Positions 45,416 through 53,656 of a stretch of 64,000 bases of DNA are shown one piece after another. Source of the DNA: Regnicoccus_A sp014224355 (GTDB lineage: Bacteria > Cyanobacteriota > Cyanobacteriia > PCC-6307 > Cyanobiaceae). The stretch's first letter is position 1; every line of letters begins with the position of its first letter. The translations under genes were made by a program, and so were the position numbers. The notes beneath the pieces were generated by a model that did no database searches, was not told where the DNA came from, and saw only the letters and a program-made list of their open reading frames with translations. The stretch lies in assembly GCF_050920705.1 (NCBI RefSeq), contig NZ_CP154799.1, positions 3,009,548 through 3,073,547 on the forward strand, written 5' to 3'.

Positions 45416-46160
45416 GACTTCCCCGCTGGCTGCAGCGCCTGGGCAGCAGTGCCCTGATCGGCGGTCAGGCGATCTCGGCCCTCGCCAAAGGACGCCTCAA
45501 CATCAACGATCTGTTCGAGCAGATGCTCGAAGCCGGACCCGGCAGCTTCCTGATCGTGTTCATCACCGCCCTGGCCGTCGGCACGGTGTTCAACATCCAG
45601 GTGGCGGCCGAACTCACCAGCCAGGGTGCCGGCTTCTCCGTGGGAGGCATCCTGGCCCTCAGTCTGGCGCGGGAGATCGCCCCTCTGCTCACCGCAACTC
45701 TGCTCACGGGGAAAGTGGCCACCGCCTTCGCCGCCCAGCTGGGCACGATGCAGGTGACCGAGCAGATCGATGCGATCACGATGCTGCGCACCGACCCTGT
45801 GGAGTACCTGGTGGTGCCCCGGGTGTTGGCGATGGTGGTGATGGCGCCGGTGCAGTGCCTGCTGTTCTTCGTGGTGGGGGTCTGGTCGGGCCAGGTGAGC
45901 AGCACGTTCCTGTACTCGATCCCCCCTCGGTGTTCTGGAACTCCGTGCGCACCTGGATGGAGCCCTCCGACCTCCCCTCGATGCTGGTCAAGGCCCTGGT
46001 GTTCGGCCTGCAGATCGCGGTGATCGCCTGCGGCTGGGGCCTCACCACCCGGGGCGGCCCCAAGGAAGTGGGCACCAGCACAACCGGCGCCGTGGTGATG
46101 ATCCTGGTGACGGTGAGCCTGGTGGACGTGGTCCTCACCCAGGTGTTGTTCGGGACCTGA
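45412..46160 (+). pseudogene. MlaE/YrbE-like lipid ABC permease, single frameshift
   Basis: Permease of an MCE-type lipid transport system, about 248 residues when restored. The first part (MRLPRWLQRLGSSALIGGQ, GTVFNIQVAAELTSQGAG, SLAREIAPLLTATLLTGKVATAFAAQLGTM, EQIDAITML) is typical, including the conserved EQIDA-type stretch. After STFLYSIPP the frame changes and continues SVFWNSVRTWMEPSDLPSMLVKALVFG to the stop. One missing C in the C6 run at 45921-45926 accounts for it. Since the permease is a core function and otherwise perfect, a homopolymer error is likely. Start ATG 45412 overlaps the preceding stop. Confidence 0.88.
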
Positions 46161-46238
46161 GGCGGCTGGAGGGGTCGCGGCAGGGCTCCGACGGAGGCGT
46201 GCTGGTCAGGTGGGGGGCAGGCACTGCAGCATGGGGTG

Positions 46239-46694
46239 ATGACCTCTCCCTTGAGTCCTCCGGGGACCAGCCCGGAAACCAGCGAACCCGCAACCCTGAG
46301 CGGCCCCGATCCGGCCGCCGGAACCATCCTGGCGCCACGGCCCTGGGTCCCCTTGGGCGTGATCACCATCGGCCTGGCGCTTGTGCCCCTGCAACGCATC
46401 TGGAGCTGGGCGCCGATCGCGGCCGGTGTGGTGGGACTGCTCGGACTGTTTCTCCTCCTGCAGACCCTGTTGCTGCGGCTGCAGTTCAGCAGCGATGCCC
46501 TGCTGGTGTGGAGCCGCTCCACGCTGCTGCGCCGCTTCCCCTACAGCGAATGGACCGCCTGGACACTGTTCTGGTGGCCGCTGCCGGTGTTGTTCTATTT
46601 CCGTGAACGGCGGAGCCCCCACCTGCTGCCGGTGCTGTTTGATGCCACCGCCCTGCGCCAGCAGCTGGACCTCCACCTCAGCAGCCTGCCATGA
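46239..46694 (+). CDS. DUF3119 family membrane protein
   Basis: 151-residue protein found essentially in cyanobacteria; function unknown. A Pro/Ser/Thr-rich N-terminus (about 35 residues) precedes two membrane helices (VPLGVITIGLALVPLQ, IAAGVVGLLGLFLLLQTLLL) and a PH-like region (LLVWSRSTLLRRFPYSEWTAWTLFW). The ending RSPHLLPVLFDATALRQQLDLHL is conserved. ATG 46239 is taken rather than GTG 46236. Its stop overlaps the DUF3086 start (ATGA), so the two are probably translated together, followed by plsY. Confidence 0.85.
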   Translation: MTSPLSPPGTSPETSEPATLSGPDPAAGTILAPRPWVPLGVITIGLALVPLQRIWSWAPIAAGVVGLLGLFLLLQTLLLRLQFSSDALLVWSRSTLLRRFPYSEWTAWTLFWWPLPVLFYFRERRSPHLLPVLFDATALRQQLDLHLSSLP

Positions 46695-47626
46695 GCGATT
46701 CCACGCCCACCACGCCCCCTGAAGCGGTGGCCGAGTCCCCCCTGAGCAGGGGGGGAGCGGAAAGCCCTGATGGAGCTGGCATTGATCGACCTGCGTGAGC
46801 GGCGAGCGGCCCTGCTGGCCGAGATCGAGGCCCTGGAACAGCGACGGAAGCAACTGGAGCAGGATCTCGATGGAACCCTCAGCGGCCGGGCCGACGGCAT
46901 CGCCCGCCGGCTCAAGGGTTTCCAGGACTACCTGGTGGTGGCGCTGCAGGATCTGGCAGGCCAGGCGGAGCTGATGGACCTGGTGGTGCAGCCGCTGCAG
47001 GTGCAGCCCTCCCCCTGGACCCTGCGCCGGAGGCGATGCCGACAGCCTCGCCGGTGGTCCAGCAGAGCCCTCCGGCGGCGGCGGGCCAGTTCAGCCAGGA
47101 CGCCGAGCTGATCCGCGATCGCCTGGCCCTCTTTCAGGGCCAGCCCGATTTCTACGCCGATCCCTGGAAACTGCGGCGCAGCCTCGAACCTGCCGCCGCC
47201 GCCCTGCTCGACGACTGGTTCCTCAACCAGGGCGGGCGGGGAGCCCAGGCCAGCAGCGGCAGCCGCAACCGCAATGCCCTGATCACCGCCGGGGCCGTGG
47301 CGATCCTGGGGGACCTCTACGGTGACCGCTTCCAGACCCTGGTGCTGGCCGGAGAACCGGAGCGGCTCGGTGAATGGCGCCGCGGGTTGCAGGACTGCCT
47401 GGGCCTTGCCAAGGAAGATTTCGGCCCGAACAGCGGCATCGTGCTGTTCGAGCGCCCCGATGCCCTGATCGAGCGGGCCGACCGGCTCGAGGAGCGCGGC
47501 GAGCTGCCCTTCATCGTGGTCGATGCCGCTGAGCAGGTGGTCGACATCCCGGTGCTTCAGTTCCCCCTCTGGCTCGCTTTTGCCGCCGCCCCCGACGAAC
47601 TGGCCCTGGAGCAGGACCTGGCATGA
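46691..47626 (+). pseudogene. DUF3086 family protein, two frame breaks
   Basis: Cyanobacterial protein of unknown function, about 310 residues when joined. Start ATG 46691 (MSDSTPTTPPEAVAESPL) overlaps the DUF3119 stop. The frame shifts at the G7 run 46749-46755, where six Gs would give SRGERKALMELAL, and again near 47027, where one extra C gives LRPEAMPTAS. Between them lies a coiled coil (LRERRAALLAEIEALEQRRKQLEQDL). After the second break the conserved C-terminal domain is complete: RDRLALFQGQPDFYADPWKLRRSLE to LQFPLWLAFAA. Two opposite single-base events in one gene point to run-length errors rather than slow decay. Confidence 0.8.
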
Positions 47627-48264
47627 GCTCTCCCCTGTTGCCGCTGCTGGTGCTGGCGGCTGGGTACCTGCTGGGGTCGCTGCCCACGGGCTGGCTGGCC
47701 GGCCGCTGGCTCGCCGGCATCGACCTGCGCCAGCTGGGATCGGGATCCACCGGCGCTACCAATGTGCTGCGGCAACTGGGCAAGGGTCCTGCCCTGGTGG
47801 TGTTCCTGGTGGATGTGCTCAAGGGCAGCGCCGCCGTGCTGCTGGCCAAGGCCCTGCTCCAGCCAACGGGGTTCACCCCCAGCACCGACTGGTGGGTGGT
47901 GGCTGCCGGCCTGGCGGCCCTGGCGGGCCACAGCTGGCCCATCTGGCTGGGCTGGAAAGGGGGCAAGGCCGTGGCCACGGGGCTGGGGATGCTGCTCGGC
48001 CTGGTGCCCGCCGTGGGTCTGGCCTGCTTCGGCATCTTTCTGGCCTGCCTCACCCTCAGTCGGATCGTTTCGCTCTCCAGTGTGGTGGCGGCCCTCAGCC
48101 TGCCCCTGCTGATGCTGGGATCATTTGCCGCAGCGGGCACAGGTCTGAGGCCGGCTTACCTGGCTCTGGCCCTGCTCACCACCGTGCTGGTGGTCTGGCG
48201 TCACCGAAGCAACCTGAAACGGGTGTTGGCGGGAGAAGAGCCACGCCTGGGGCAGAAACCCTAG
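47623..48264 (+). CDS. plsY: glycerol-3-phosphate acyltransferase PlsY
   Basis: Membrane enzyme adding an acyl group from acyl phosphate to glycerol 3-phosphate, the first step of phospholipid synthesis. 213 residues, five or so membrane helices. Three conserved loops are visible: GSLPTGWLAGRW (residues 18-29), GSGSTGATNVLRQLGKGPA (about 40-58) and GHSWPIWLGWKGGKAVATGLG (about 104-124), the active-site motifs of PlsY. ATG 47623 overlaps the DUF3086 stop by four bases. Convergent with proC, whose stop lies four bases inside this gene's 3' end. Confidence 0.96.
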   Translation: MSSPLLPLLVLAAGYLLGSLPTGWLAGRWLAGIDLRQLGSGSTGATNVLRQLGKGPALVVFLVDVLKGSAAVLLAKALLQPTGFTPSTDWWVVAAGLAALAGHSWPIWLGWKGGKAVATGLGMLLGLVPAVGLACFGIFLACLTLSRIVSLSSVVAALSLPLLMLGSFAAAGTGLRPAYLALALLTTVLVVWRHRSNLKRVLAGEEPRLGQKP

Positions 48265-49055
48265 CCGGAATTGAGGGCCCGGCTGCGCTCCGCCGCCGCC
48301 AGCACGGCCTCGATCAGTGCACCGCGAACCCCTCCCCGCTCGAGCTCCCGCAGAGCCGCGATTGTGGTGCCGGCCGGGCTGGCCACCATGTCCTTGAGCT
48401 GGGCCGGGTGCAGACCCTGCTCCCGCAGCAGCGCCACCGAGCCGCTCATCATGCCCAGGGCCAGCTCCAGGGCCAGCGCCCGAGGCAGCCCTGAGGCCAC
48501 ACCGCCATCAGCAAGCGCCTCAAGCAGCAGCGCCGCCAGGGCCGGTCCGGAAGAGGCCAGGGCCAGCAGCCCATCCAGCTGGCTCTCCGGCAACACCTTC
48601 ACCACCCCGACGCTGGCAAAGAGATCGAGCACCCACCGGCGCTGTTCGGCGGGGAGGTCTTCGCCCCAGGCCAGGCCCGTGATTCCGGCTCCCACCAGGC
48701 ACGGGGTGTTGGGTACGGCCCGGACACAACGCCAACCTGGGAAGGCCTGCTGCAGCCGCCCCAGGGTGACCCCGGCCAGCACGGAGAGCAGCAGGGGTGC
48801 TTCCTGACCAGCTGGCGGCGGTGGCGGCGCGGCGGAGGCCACCTCCTCCAGCAACTGGGGCTTGACCGCCAGCAACACCACAGGAGCAGCCCAGGCGGAA
48901 GAGGGATCGCACCCCACGGCCACCCCGAGCTCGGCCTGGAGACGCCGGGCGGACTCTTCGCTGCCCACCACCGCCTGCACCTGATCACGGGGGATGATCC
49001 CCTGCTCAAGCAGCGGCATCAGCAGGGCCCGGGCCATGCGGCCCAGGCCGATCAC
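48261..49055 (-). CDS. proC: pyrroline-5-carboxylate reductase
   Basis: Final enzyme of proline synthesis, reducing pyrroline-5-carboxylate with NAD(P)H in the cytosol. About 264 residues. The dinucleotide motif starts at once (VIGLGRMARALL). VLLAVKPQLLEEV and the signature ALASSGPALAALLLEALADGGVASGLPRALA (about residues 168-198) are diagnostic, with LKDMVASPAGTTIAAL near the C-terminus. GTG 49055 gives a very short N-terminus; in-frame codons upstream (LTPPGLG) could extend it by a few residues from a non-standard start just after the sepF stop. Confidence 0.94.
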   Translation of the reverse strand: MIGLGRMARALLMPLLEQGIIPRDQVQAVVGSEESARRLQAELGVAVGCDPSSAWAAPVVLLAVKPQLLEEVASAAPPPPPAGQEAPLLLSVLAGVTLGRLQQAFPGWRCVRAVPNTPCLVGAGITGLAWGEDLPAEQRRWVLDLFASVGVVKVLPESQLDGLLALASSGPALAALLLEALADGGVASGLPRALALELALGMMSGSVALLREQGLHPAQLKDMVASPAGTTIAALRELERGGVRGALIEAVLAAAERSRALNSG

Positions 49056-49072
49056 GCCGAGACCGGGAGGCG

Positions 49073-49672
49073 TCAGAGGCCGAAACCGGTGGCGGAGTCC
49101 TGACGCCCCCAGGCGGGGCTGGGAGCGGCCGGATCGGCCTCGGCGCCGGAGGAATCGGGGCTGGGAACGATCGTGGGTGAGGAGGGCTCCTCACCACTGG
49201 CCGTGGTGACCGTGACGCAGCTGGGGGCGAACAGGAAGATGCTCTCGCCCACCCGCTCCTGGTGGCCATCGATGGCGAAGGTGCCACCCGCCACGAAATC
49301 AACGGCCCGCTGAGCCTGATCTGGCTCCATCATCGTGAGGTTGAGGATCACGGTCTTGCGGTCGCGCAGGGCCTGGATGGCACGGGGCATCTCATCGAAG
49401 CTCCTCGGCTCCATCAGGGTCACCTCCGCCGCTGAGGACGAGAGCCCCGGCATGCCGATCACATTGCTGGGGGAGCTCACGGAGCCAAAGGGATCGTCTG
49501 CACCGAAGTCGCTCGTCAGGGCGAGGGCACTGCTGCTGGAGAGGGACCCACGACTGGGTGGAGCCGAGCTGGATGGCTCGTCGCCGGGGTCATAGTCCAG
49601 TTCGTCGTCGTAGTCGCCGTCGAGGTAGTCGTCTCCGGAAACGACGGCACGCAGGCGGGAGAACAACGACAC
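49073..49672 (-). CDS. sepF: cell division protein SepF
   Basis: Membrane-associated FtsZ partner that organises the division ring. 199 residues: an N-terminal amphipathic helix (MSLFSRLRAVV), an acidic/serine-rich linker (DYLDGDYDDELDYDPGDE, then a long Ser-Pro stretch) and the conserved SepF core at about 90-155 (MPRAIQALRDRKTVILNLTMM, AVDFVAGGTFAIDGHQERVGESIFLFAP). The C-terminal tail is low complexity. Upstream of proC, downstream of yggS, the usual cyanobacterial order. Confidence 0.95.
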   Translation of the reverse strand: MSLFSRLRAVVSGDDYLDGDYDDELDYDPGDEPSSSAPPSRGSLSSSSALALTSDFGADDPFGSVSSPSNVIGMPGLSSSAAEVTLMEPRSFDEMPRAIQALRDRKTVILNLTMMEPDQAQRAVDFVAGGTFAIDGHQERVGESIFLFAPSCVTVTTASGEEPSSPTIVPSPDSSGAEADPAAPSPAWGRQDSATGFGL

Positions 49673-49766
49673 CGTGGATACCTTCGGATGGAGATGTACT
49701 TACTTAGCGTCCCACGCCTTTGGTTGCAACTGGACACATCCTGGATACCGATTTCCGAAACACTGT

Positions 49767-50438
49767 TCAGGGCCGTGGGCCGAACAGGGCCGAGCCGATC
49801 CGCACCCAGGTGCTGCCGGCCCGAACCGCCTCCGGCCAGTCACCGCTCATGCCCATGGAAAGCTCCGTCAGGCACAGGGTCGCGGCCAGCGCAGCGCAGT
49901 CCTGGAACAGGCTGAAGCGCTGGTCGGCCTCCAGCCCCAGCGGGGCGATGGTCATCAGGCCCACCAGGCGAAGAGGAGCCAGCCCGCGCAGCTGGGGCCA
50001 GTGCTGCTCGAGCTCCCGAGGATCAAAGCCCGTCTTGCCGGGATCCGGCCGCAGCTTCACCTGCAGGAGCACCCGCGGGCTGAGCTGCTCCTCGGCGGCG
50101 ATCCGCTGCAGACGCTCCGCCAGGGAAAGGCTGTCGACGGAATGGATCGTGCCGAAGTGGCGCAGCACGCCCCTGGCCTTGTTGGCCTGGAGCCGGCCGA
50201 TGAAATGCCAGTCGAGGGGTTCGAGGTCGCTGAGCTCCGCCTGCTTGGCCTGGGCCTCCTGCAGGCGACTTTCGCCGAAGCTGCGCAGCCCCAGGGCCGC
50301 GGCCTCGCGCAGGCGGGCCGCGGGCTGGCCCTTGCTGACCGCCAGCAATCTGGCTTGCGGCGGCAATTGCAGCTGCAGGGCCTTCAACCGCCGGGCCAGG
50401 GCGTCCGCGGGTGTGGAGGCTGCCGTGGCGTCGGTCAT
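49767..50438 (-). CDS. PLP-homeostasis protein, YggS/PROSC family
   Basis: Pyridoxal-phosphate-binding protein keeping free PLP and amino-acid pools balanced. 223 residues. The PLP lysine is in LLAVSKGQP (residue 36). Family motifs FGESRLQEAQAK, WHFIGRLQANKARG, VLLQVKLRPDPGKTGF and LSMGMSGDWPEAVRAGSTWVRIGSALFG are all present. ATG 50438 begins a short Ala-rich leader. Part of the pipX-yggS-sepF-proC series; in cyanobacteria PipY (this family) is functionally linked to PipX. Confidence 0.95.
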   Translation of the reverse strand: MTDATAASTPADALARRLKALQLQLPPQARLLAVSKGQPAARLREAAALGLRSFGESRLQEAQAKQAELSDLEPLDWHFIGRLQANKARGVLRHFGTIHSVDSLSLAERLQRIAAEEQLSPRVLLQVKLRPDPGKTGFDPRELEQHWPQLRGLAPLRLVGLMTIAPLGLEADQRFSLFQDCAALAATLCLTELSMGMSGDWPEAVRAGSTWVRIGSALFGPRP

Positions 50439-50464
50439 CCCGTCAGTTCGGGGGAAGATCGGGA

Positions 50465-50755
50465 TCAGATGAAGGTCTGATCGAACAGCTGACGCCAGCG
50501 GGGCAGCTGGGCACTGCCATCCCGCCGTGCCCGCGCCAGATTCTGCTCCGCCACATGGCGGGCATCCATGAGCGGAATCACCTCGAACTGGGCCCCGCGC
50601 GGTTGCAGGGTCACCAGAAAGAACATCCGCTGAGCGTAGAGGGTGGCAAAGAGATCACGACCTTGACCCGCAGGAGCCACCCGGTAGAGGAGCCCGAACG
50701 TCGGATGGTTCAGATAACGCTCGGTGGTGGCGTCGACGCTCACTGTCGGATGCAA
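50465..50755 (-). CDS. pipX: PII-interacting protein PipX
   Basis: Small nitrogen-regulation adaptor that binds either the PII protein or the NtcA transcription factor depending on the carbon/nitrogen state. 96 residues. The Tudor-like core is unmistakable: YLNHPTFGLLYRV (residues 14-26), LFATLYAQRMFFLVTLQPRG (about 35-54), with a C-terminal helical pair (AEQNLARARRDGS, LPRWRQLFDQTFI). ATG 50755 gives an N-terminus about ten residues longer than some homologues. Followed by yggS (pipY) 26 bases downstream, which matches the pipXY operon known from Synechococcus. Confidence 0.96.
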   Translation of the reverse strand: MHPTVSVDATTERYLNHPTFGLLYRVAPAGQGRDLFATLYAQRMFFLVTLQPRGAQFEVIPLMDARHVAEQNLARARRDGSAQLPRWRQLFDQTFI

Positions 50756-50765
50756 TGGCTACCAA

Positions 50766-51698
50766 TTACAACGCACCGTACTGCCAGCGCAGTCCAAGAA
50801 ACAGAAAAAGTGCGCTTGCCGCCACCAGATTGAGGCTCCGGGCCGCCCGGCGGGCCAGCCGCATCTGCGCAGGTGGCACCCAGTGGCCGCCGCGGGCCAT
50901 CAGAGCTTCGGCCCCCTGCTCGGAGCGCAGCAGCAGATTGGCGAGCAACCGCTCCGCCACGGCCAGCACGAGCCCGAAGCCACTTTTCCAGCCCAGGCTC
51001 CTGAGATTCACGGCCCGGGTGGCGATCGAGCGCAGCAGGTTCTGGAACTCCTCCTGCACCAGGGGGAGAAAGCGCAGGGAGAGGAGCAGGGTGAAGCCCA
51101 GCCGCTCCACCGGCAGGCCCAGGGCGCCCAGGGGGGTGATCCCCCAGCTCAGCGCCCAGACCAGTTCCTCTGGCGGGGTGGAGAGCAGCAGCAGATTGGC
51201 GCTGTGCAGGAGGGTGAACAGCAGCGTGGCGCTGTTGAGGCCGAGCTTGGCGGAGCGGCGGTTCACCACCAGCGGACCGATCGGCAGAGGACCGAGCTGG
51301 ATGGGGCCCCAGCGCAGCACCTCCCAGCTCAGGCCCTGACGCCGCGGGGCTGGCTGCCCCTGGGTTACGGGAGCCAGCTGCAGTTCCTGGGGCGAGCGCA
51401 TCGCGCCGGCGGAGGCCACGACTCCCACAGGCACCAGCGACGCCAGCAGACCCACCAGCAGGCAGAGGGCCAGCAGCACCGGCAGGTTCCGTCGCCAGAG
51501 GCGCCAGGGCAGTCCGCAGACTGCAGTGATCAGCAGCAGCAGGGCCACCAGGGCCAGGCGCCACAGGGGTCCGGCCAGGATCGGGGTGATCAGGAAGGCC
51601 ACGGTCCAGCCCAGCTTCAGGCGGGCATCGAGCCGCCTCAACCATCCCGTCTGCCCATCGACATACTGGCCAATCGGCAGCTGACGCAGCCAGTCCAT
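50766..51698 (-). CDS. ECF-type transporter membrane component (EcfT/CbiQ-like)
   Basis: Transmembrane T subunit of an energy-coupling factor transporter, which couples ATPase subunits to a vitamin- or metal-binding S subunit. 310 residues from ATG 51698 (MDWLRQLPIGQYVDG). LDARLKLGWTVAFLI is the usual entry, and about six helices follow. Coupling-helix motifs of the T family are in RSIATRAVNLRSLG and ARGGHWVPP (the A-R-G box contacting the ATPases). No A or S component lies nearby, so this is a stand-alone T gene, common in picocyanobacteria. Lies between der and pipX. Confidence 0.88.
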   Translation of the reverse strand: MDWLRQLPIGQYVDGQTGWLRRLDARLKLGWTVAFLITPILAGPLWRLALVALLLLITAVCGLPWRLWRRNLPVLLALCLLVGLLASLVPVGVVASAGAMRSPQELQLAPVTQGQPAPRRQGLSWEVLRWGPIQLGPLPIGPLVVNRRSAKLGLNSATLLFTLLHSANLLLLSTPPEELVWALSWGITPLGALGLPVERLGFTLLLSLRFLPLVQEEFQNLLRSIATRAVNLRSLGWKSGFGLVLAVAERLLANLLLRSEQGAEALMARGGHWVPPAQMRLARRAARSLNLVAASALFLFLGLRWQYGAL

Positions 51699-51726
51699 CA
51701 GGGGCGCACCATCAGGAAGCTGATCA

Positions 51727-53094
51727 TCAGGACGCTGAACGGCTCTGCTGCCGGGCCAGGTCCTTCTCGGCATCGCGCTGCTGCTTGCCGCGCCAGAACA
51801 GCCGGATCGGTGAGCCCTCGAAGCCCAGACCTTCGCGGATCTGGCGTTCCACGTATCGGCGGTAGGTCTCGCCGAACAGCTTCGGGTCGTTCACGAACAG
51901 GGTGAAGCTGGGGGGGCGGGTGGCCACCTGGGTGCCGTAATAGATGCGGCCCTGGCGGCCACCGCGGCTGGTGGGGGGCGACCGCCAGCTCACCGCCTCC
52001 TGCAGCACTTCGTTCACCACCGACGTGGTGACCCGGCGGCGGTGCTGCTCCACCGCCAGCAGCGCCAGGGCGAAGATGCTCTCCACCCGCTGGCCGGTGA
52101 GGGCGGAGGTGAACAGCATCGGCGCCCAGTCGAGGAAATAGAGCTTGGCGCGCAGCTCCTTCTCCATCGCCGCCATGGTGTGGCTGTCCTTCTCGATCGC
52201 GTCCCACTTGTTGACGACGATCACGCAGGCGCGGCCGTCTTCTTCGATGCGGCCCGCCACCCGCTGATCCTGCTCCGTGACACCATCGAGGGCGTCGATG
52301 ACCAGCACACACACATCACTGCGCTCCACCGCCTTGAAGCTGCGGTTGATGCCGAAGTATTCGGGTCCGTAGCTGACGCTGCGGCGGCGGCGGATGCCGG
52401 CGGTGTCCAGCAGTTTCCAGGTCTTGCCTTCCCGCTCGATCGTGGTGTCGATCGTGTCGCGGGTGGTGCCCCGGATCGGGCTGACGATCGCCCTCGCTTC
52501 GCCGCAGATGGAGTTGAGCAGGCTGGATTTACCCACATTGGGGCGGCCGATGATCGCCAGCTGGATCGGTTCCTCGCTGTCCACCTCGGGGGTGGTCGGC
52601 AGAAAACCGATCACCTTGTCGAGCAGATCTCCGGTGCCGGCGCCGTGGATGGCCGAGACCGCATGGGGCTCACCCAGACCCAGGCCCCAGAAGTCGGCGG
52701 CCATGGCCAGGCCCTGGTCGGGCGATTCGCACTTGTTCACCGCCAGCAGCACGGGCACCTTCTGGCCCCGCAACCAATCGGCGATCGACTGATCGGCGGC
52801 GGTGAGTCCCTGCTGGCCATCGACGATCACCACAGCCACGGAGGCTTCCGCCAGGGCGAGGTTGGCCTGCTCGCGGATCTCAGGCAGAAACTCGCTGTCG
52901 TCATCGAAGACGAGACCGCCGGTGTCAACCACACGAAAGCGTCGATCCCCCCAGAAGCCCTCCTGGTAGGTGCGGTCGCGGGTGACACCGGGCTGATCGT
53001 GCACGATCGCCTCGCGGCTGCGGCAGAGCCGATTCACCAAGGTGGATTTGCCCACATTGGGCCGCCCGATGATGGCGACGACTGGAAGCGCCAA
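51727..53094 (-). CDS. der: ribosome-biogenesis GTPase Der (EngA)
   Basis: Double GTPase needed for assembly of the 50S subunit. 455 residues. First G domain: GRPNVGKSTLV (residue 10), DTGG (58), NKCE (119). Second G domain: GRPNVGKSSLLN (about 184), DTAG (about 231), NKWD (about 297). The C-terminal KH-like domain (about 360-440) includes RPPSFTLFVNDPKLFGETYRRYVERQI. ATG 53094 is the evident start (MALPVVAIIGRPNVG). First gene of the minus-strand series continuing with ecfT, pipX and others. Confidence 0.97.
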   Translation of the reverse strand: MALPVVAIIGRPNVGKSTLVNRLCRSREAIVHDQPGVTRDRTYQEGFWGDRRFRVVDTGGLVFDDDSEFLPEIREQANLALAEASVAVVIVDGQQGLTAADQSIADWLRGQKVPVLLAVNKCESPDQGLAMAADFWGLGLGEPHAVSAIHGAGTGDLLDKVIGFLPTTPEVDSEEPIQLAIIGRPNVGKSSLLNSICGEARAIVSPIRGTTRDTIDTTIEREGKTWKLLDTAGIRRRRSVSYGPEYFGINRSFKAVERSDVCVLVIDALDGVTEQDQRVAGRIEEDGRACVIVVNKWDAIEKDSHTMAAMEKELRAKLYFLDWAPMLFTSALTGQRVESIFALALLAVEQHRRRVTTSVVNEVLQEAVSWRSPPTSRGGRQGRIYYGTQVATRPPSFTLFVNDPKLFGETYRRYVERQIREGLGFEGSPIRLFWRGKQQRDAEKDLARQQSRSAS

Positions 53095-53176
53095 AAACTT
53101 TTATCTCAACAACGATGTCCTGGTACAACCCTACAGACTGAAGCTGCATCGATTCGCTCCTTCGATCCAGCAGGGA

Positions 53177-53656
53177 TCACTGCACGGCTGGATCGCCGGG
53201 ATGACCCAGGTCCGGCGACGCGGGAGGGGCCAGAGGTGCCGGAAGGGGCCCCTGCTCGGGCAGATCCTCCCCACGGGCAGCCAGATCGGCCAGCAGCCAG
53301 CTCACCGCCGTGGCCCGGCGGGTGCGGCGCGGCACGAGCTCACCGATCCGGTAGCCGGCGAAGCCCAGCTGGCTCTTGAGCAACTGCTTGTGCTCAGCGG
53401 GAATGGAGCGGGTCAGGCGCACGCTGGCCGGCCGCTCGGCGATCAGCTGCGGCGCCCGGGGGAAGGCCTCGGCCCAGGCGGCAGGCGTGGTGGGGCCTGC
53501 CTGCCAGAGCAACGGGCCATCAGGCGCGTAACCGAGCCGGCGCCAGATCAGCTCACAGACGAAACGGTCGCTGAGACGGTCCTCCAGGATCATCATCAAC
53601 AGGGGACGGCTGAGCGGGTAGGGATCCGGCCCGCACTCCGGCTGCACCGCTGACAT
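53177..53656 (-). CDS. DUF1823 family protein
   Basis: 159-residue soluble protein of a small cyanobacterial family with unknown function. The conserved part is PLLMMILEDRLSDRFVCELIWRRLGY, followed by LLWQAGPTTPAAWAEAFPRAPQLIAERPASVRLTRSIP and an Ala/Pro-rich tail. Start ATG 53656 (MSAVQPE), or 53662 (MAMSAV). Either overlaps, head to head, the start codons of the dus gene on the other strand, so at least one of the two genes probably begins further in. Confidence 0.8.
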   Translation of the reverse strand: MSAVQPECGPDPYPLSRPLLMMILEDRLSDRFVCELIWRRLGYAPDGPLLWQAGPTTPAAWAEAFPRAPQLIAERPASVRLTRSIPAEHKQLLKSQLGFAGYRIGELVPRRTRRATAVSWLLADLAARGEDLPEQGPLPAPLAPPASPDLGHPGDPAVQ

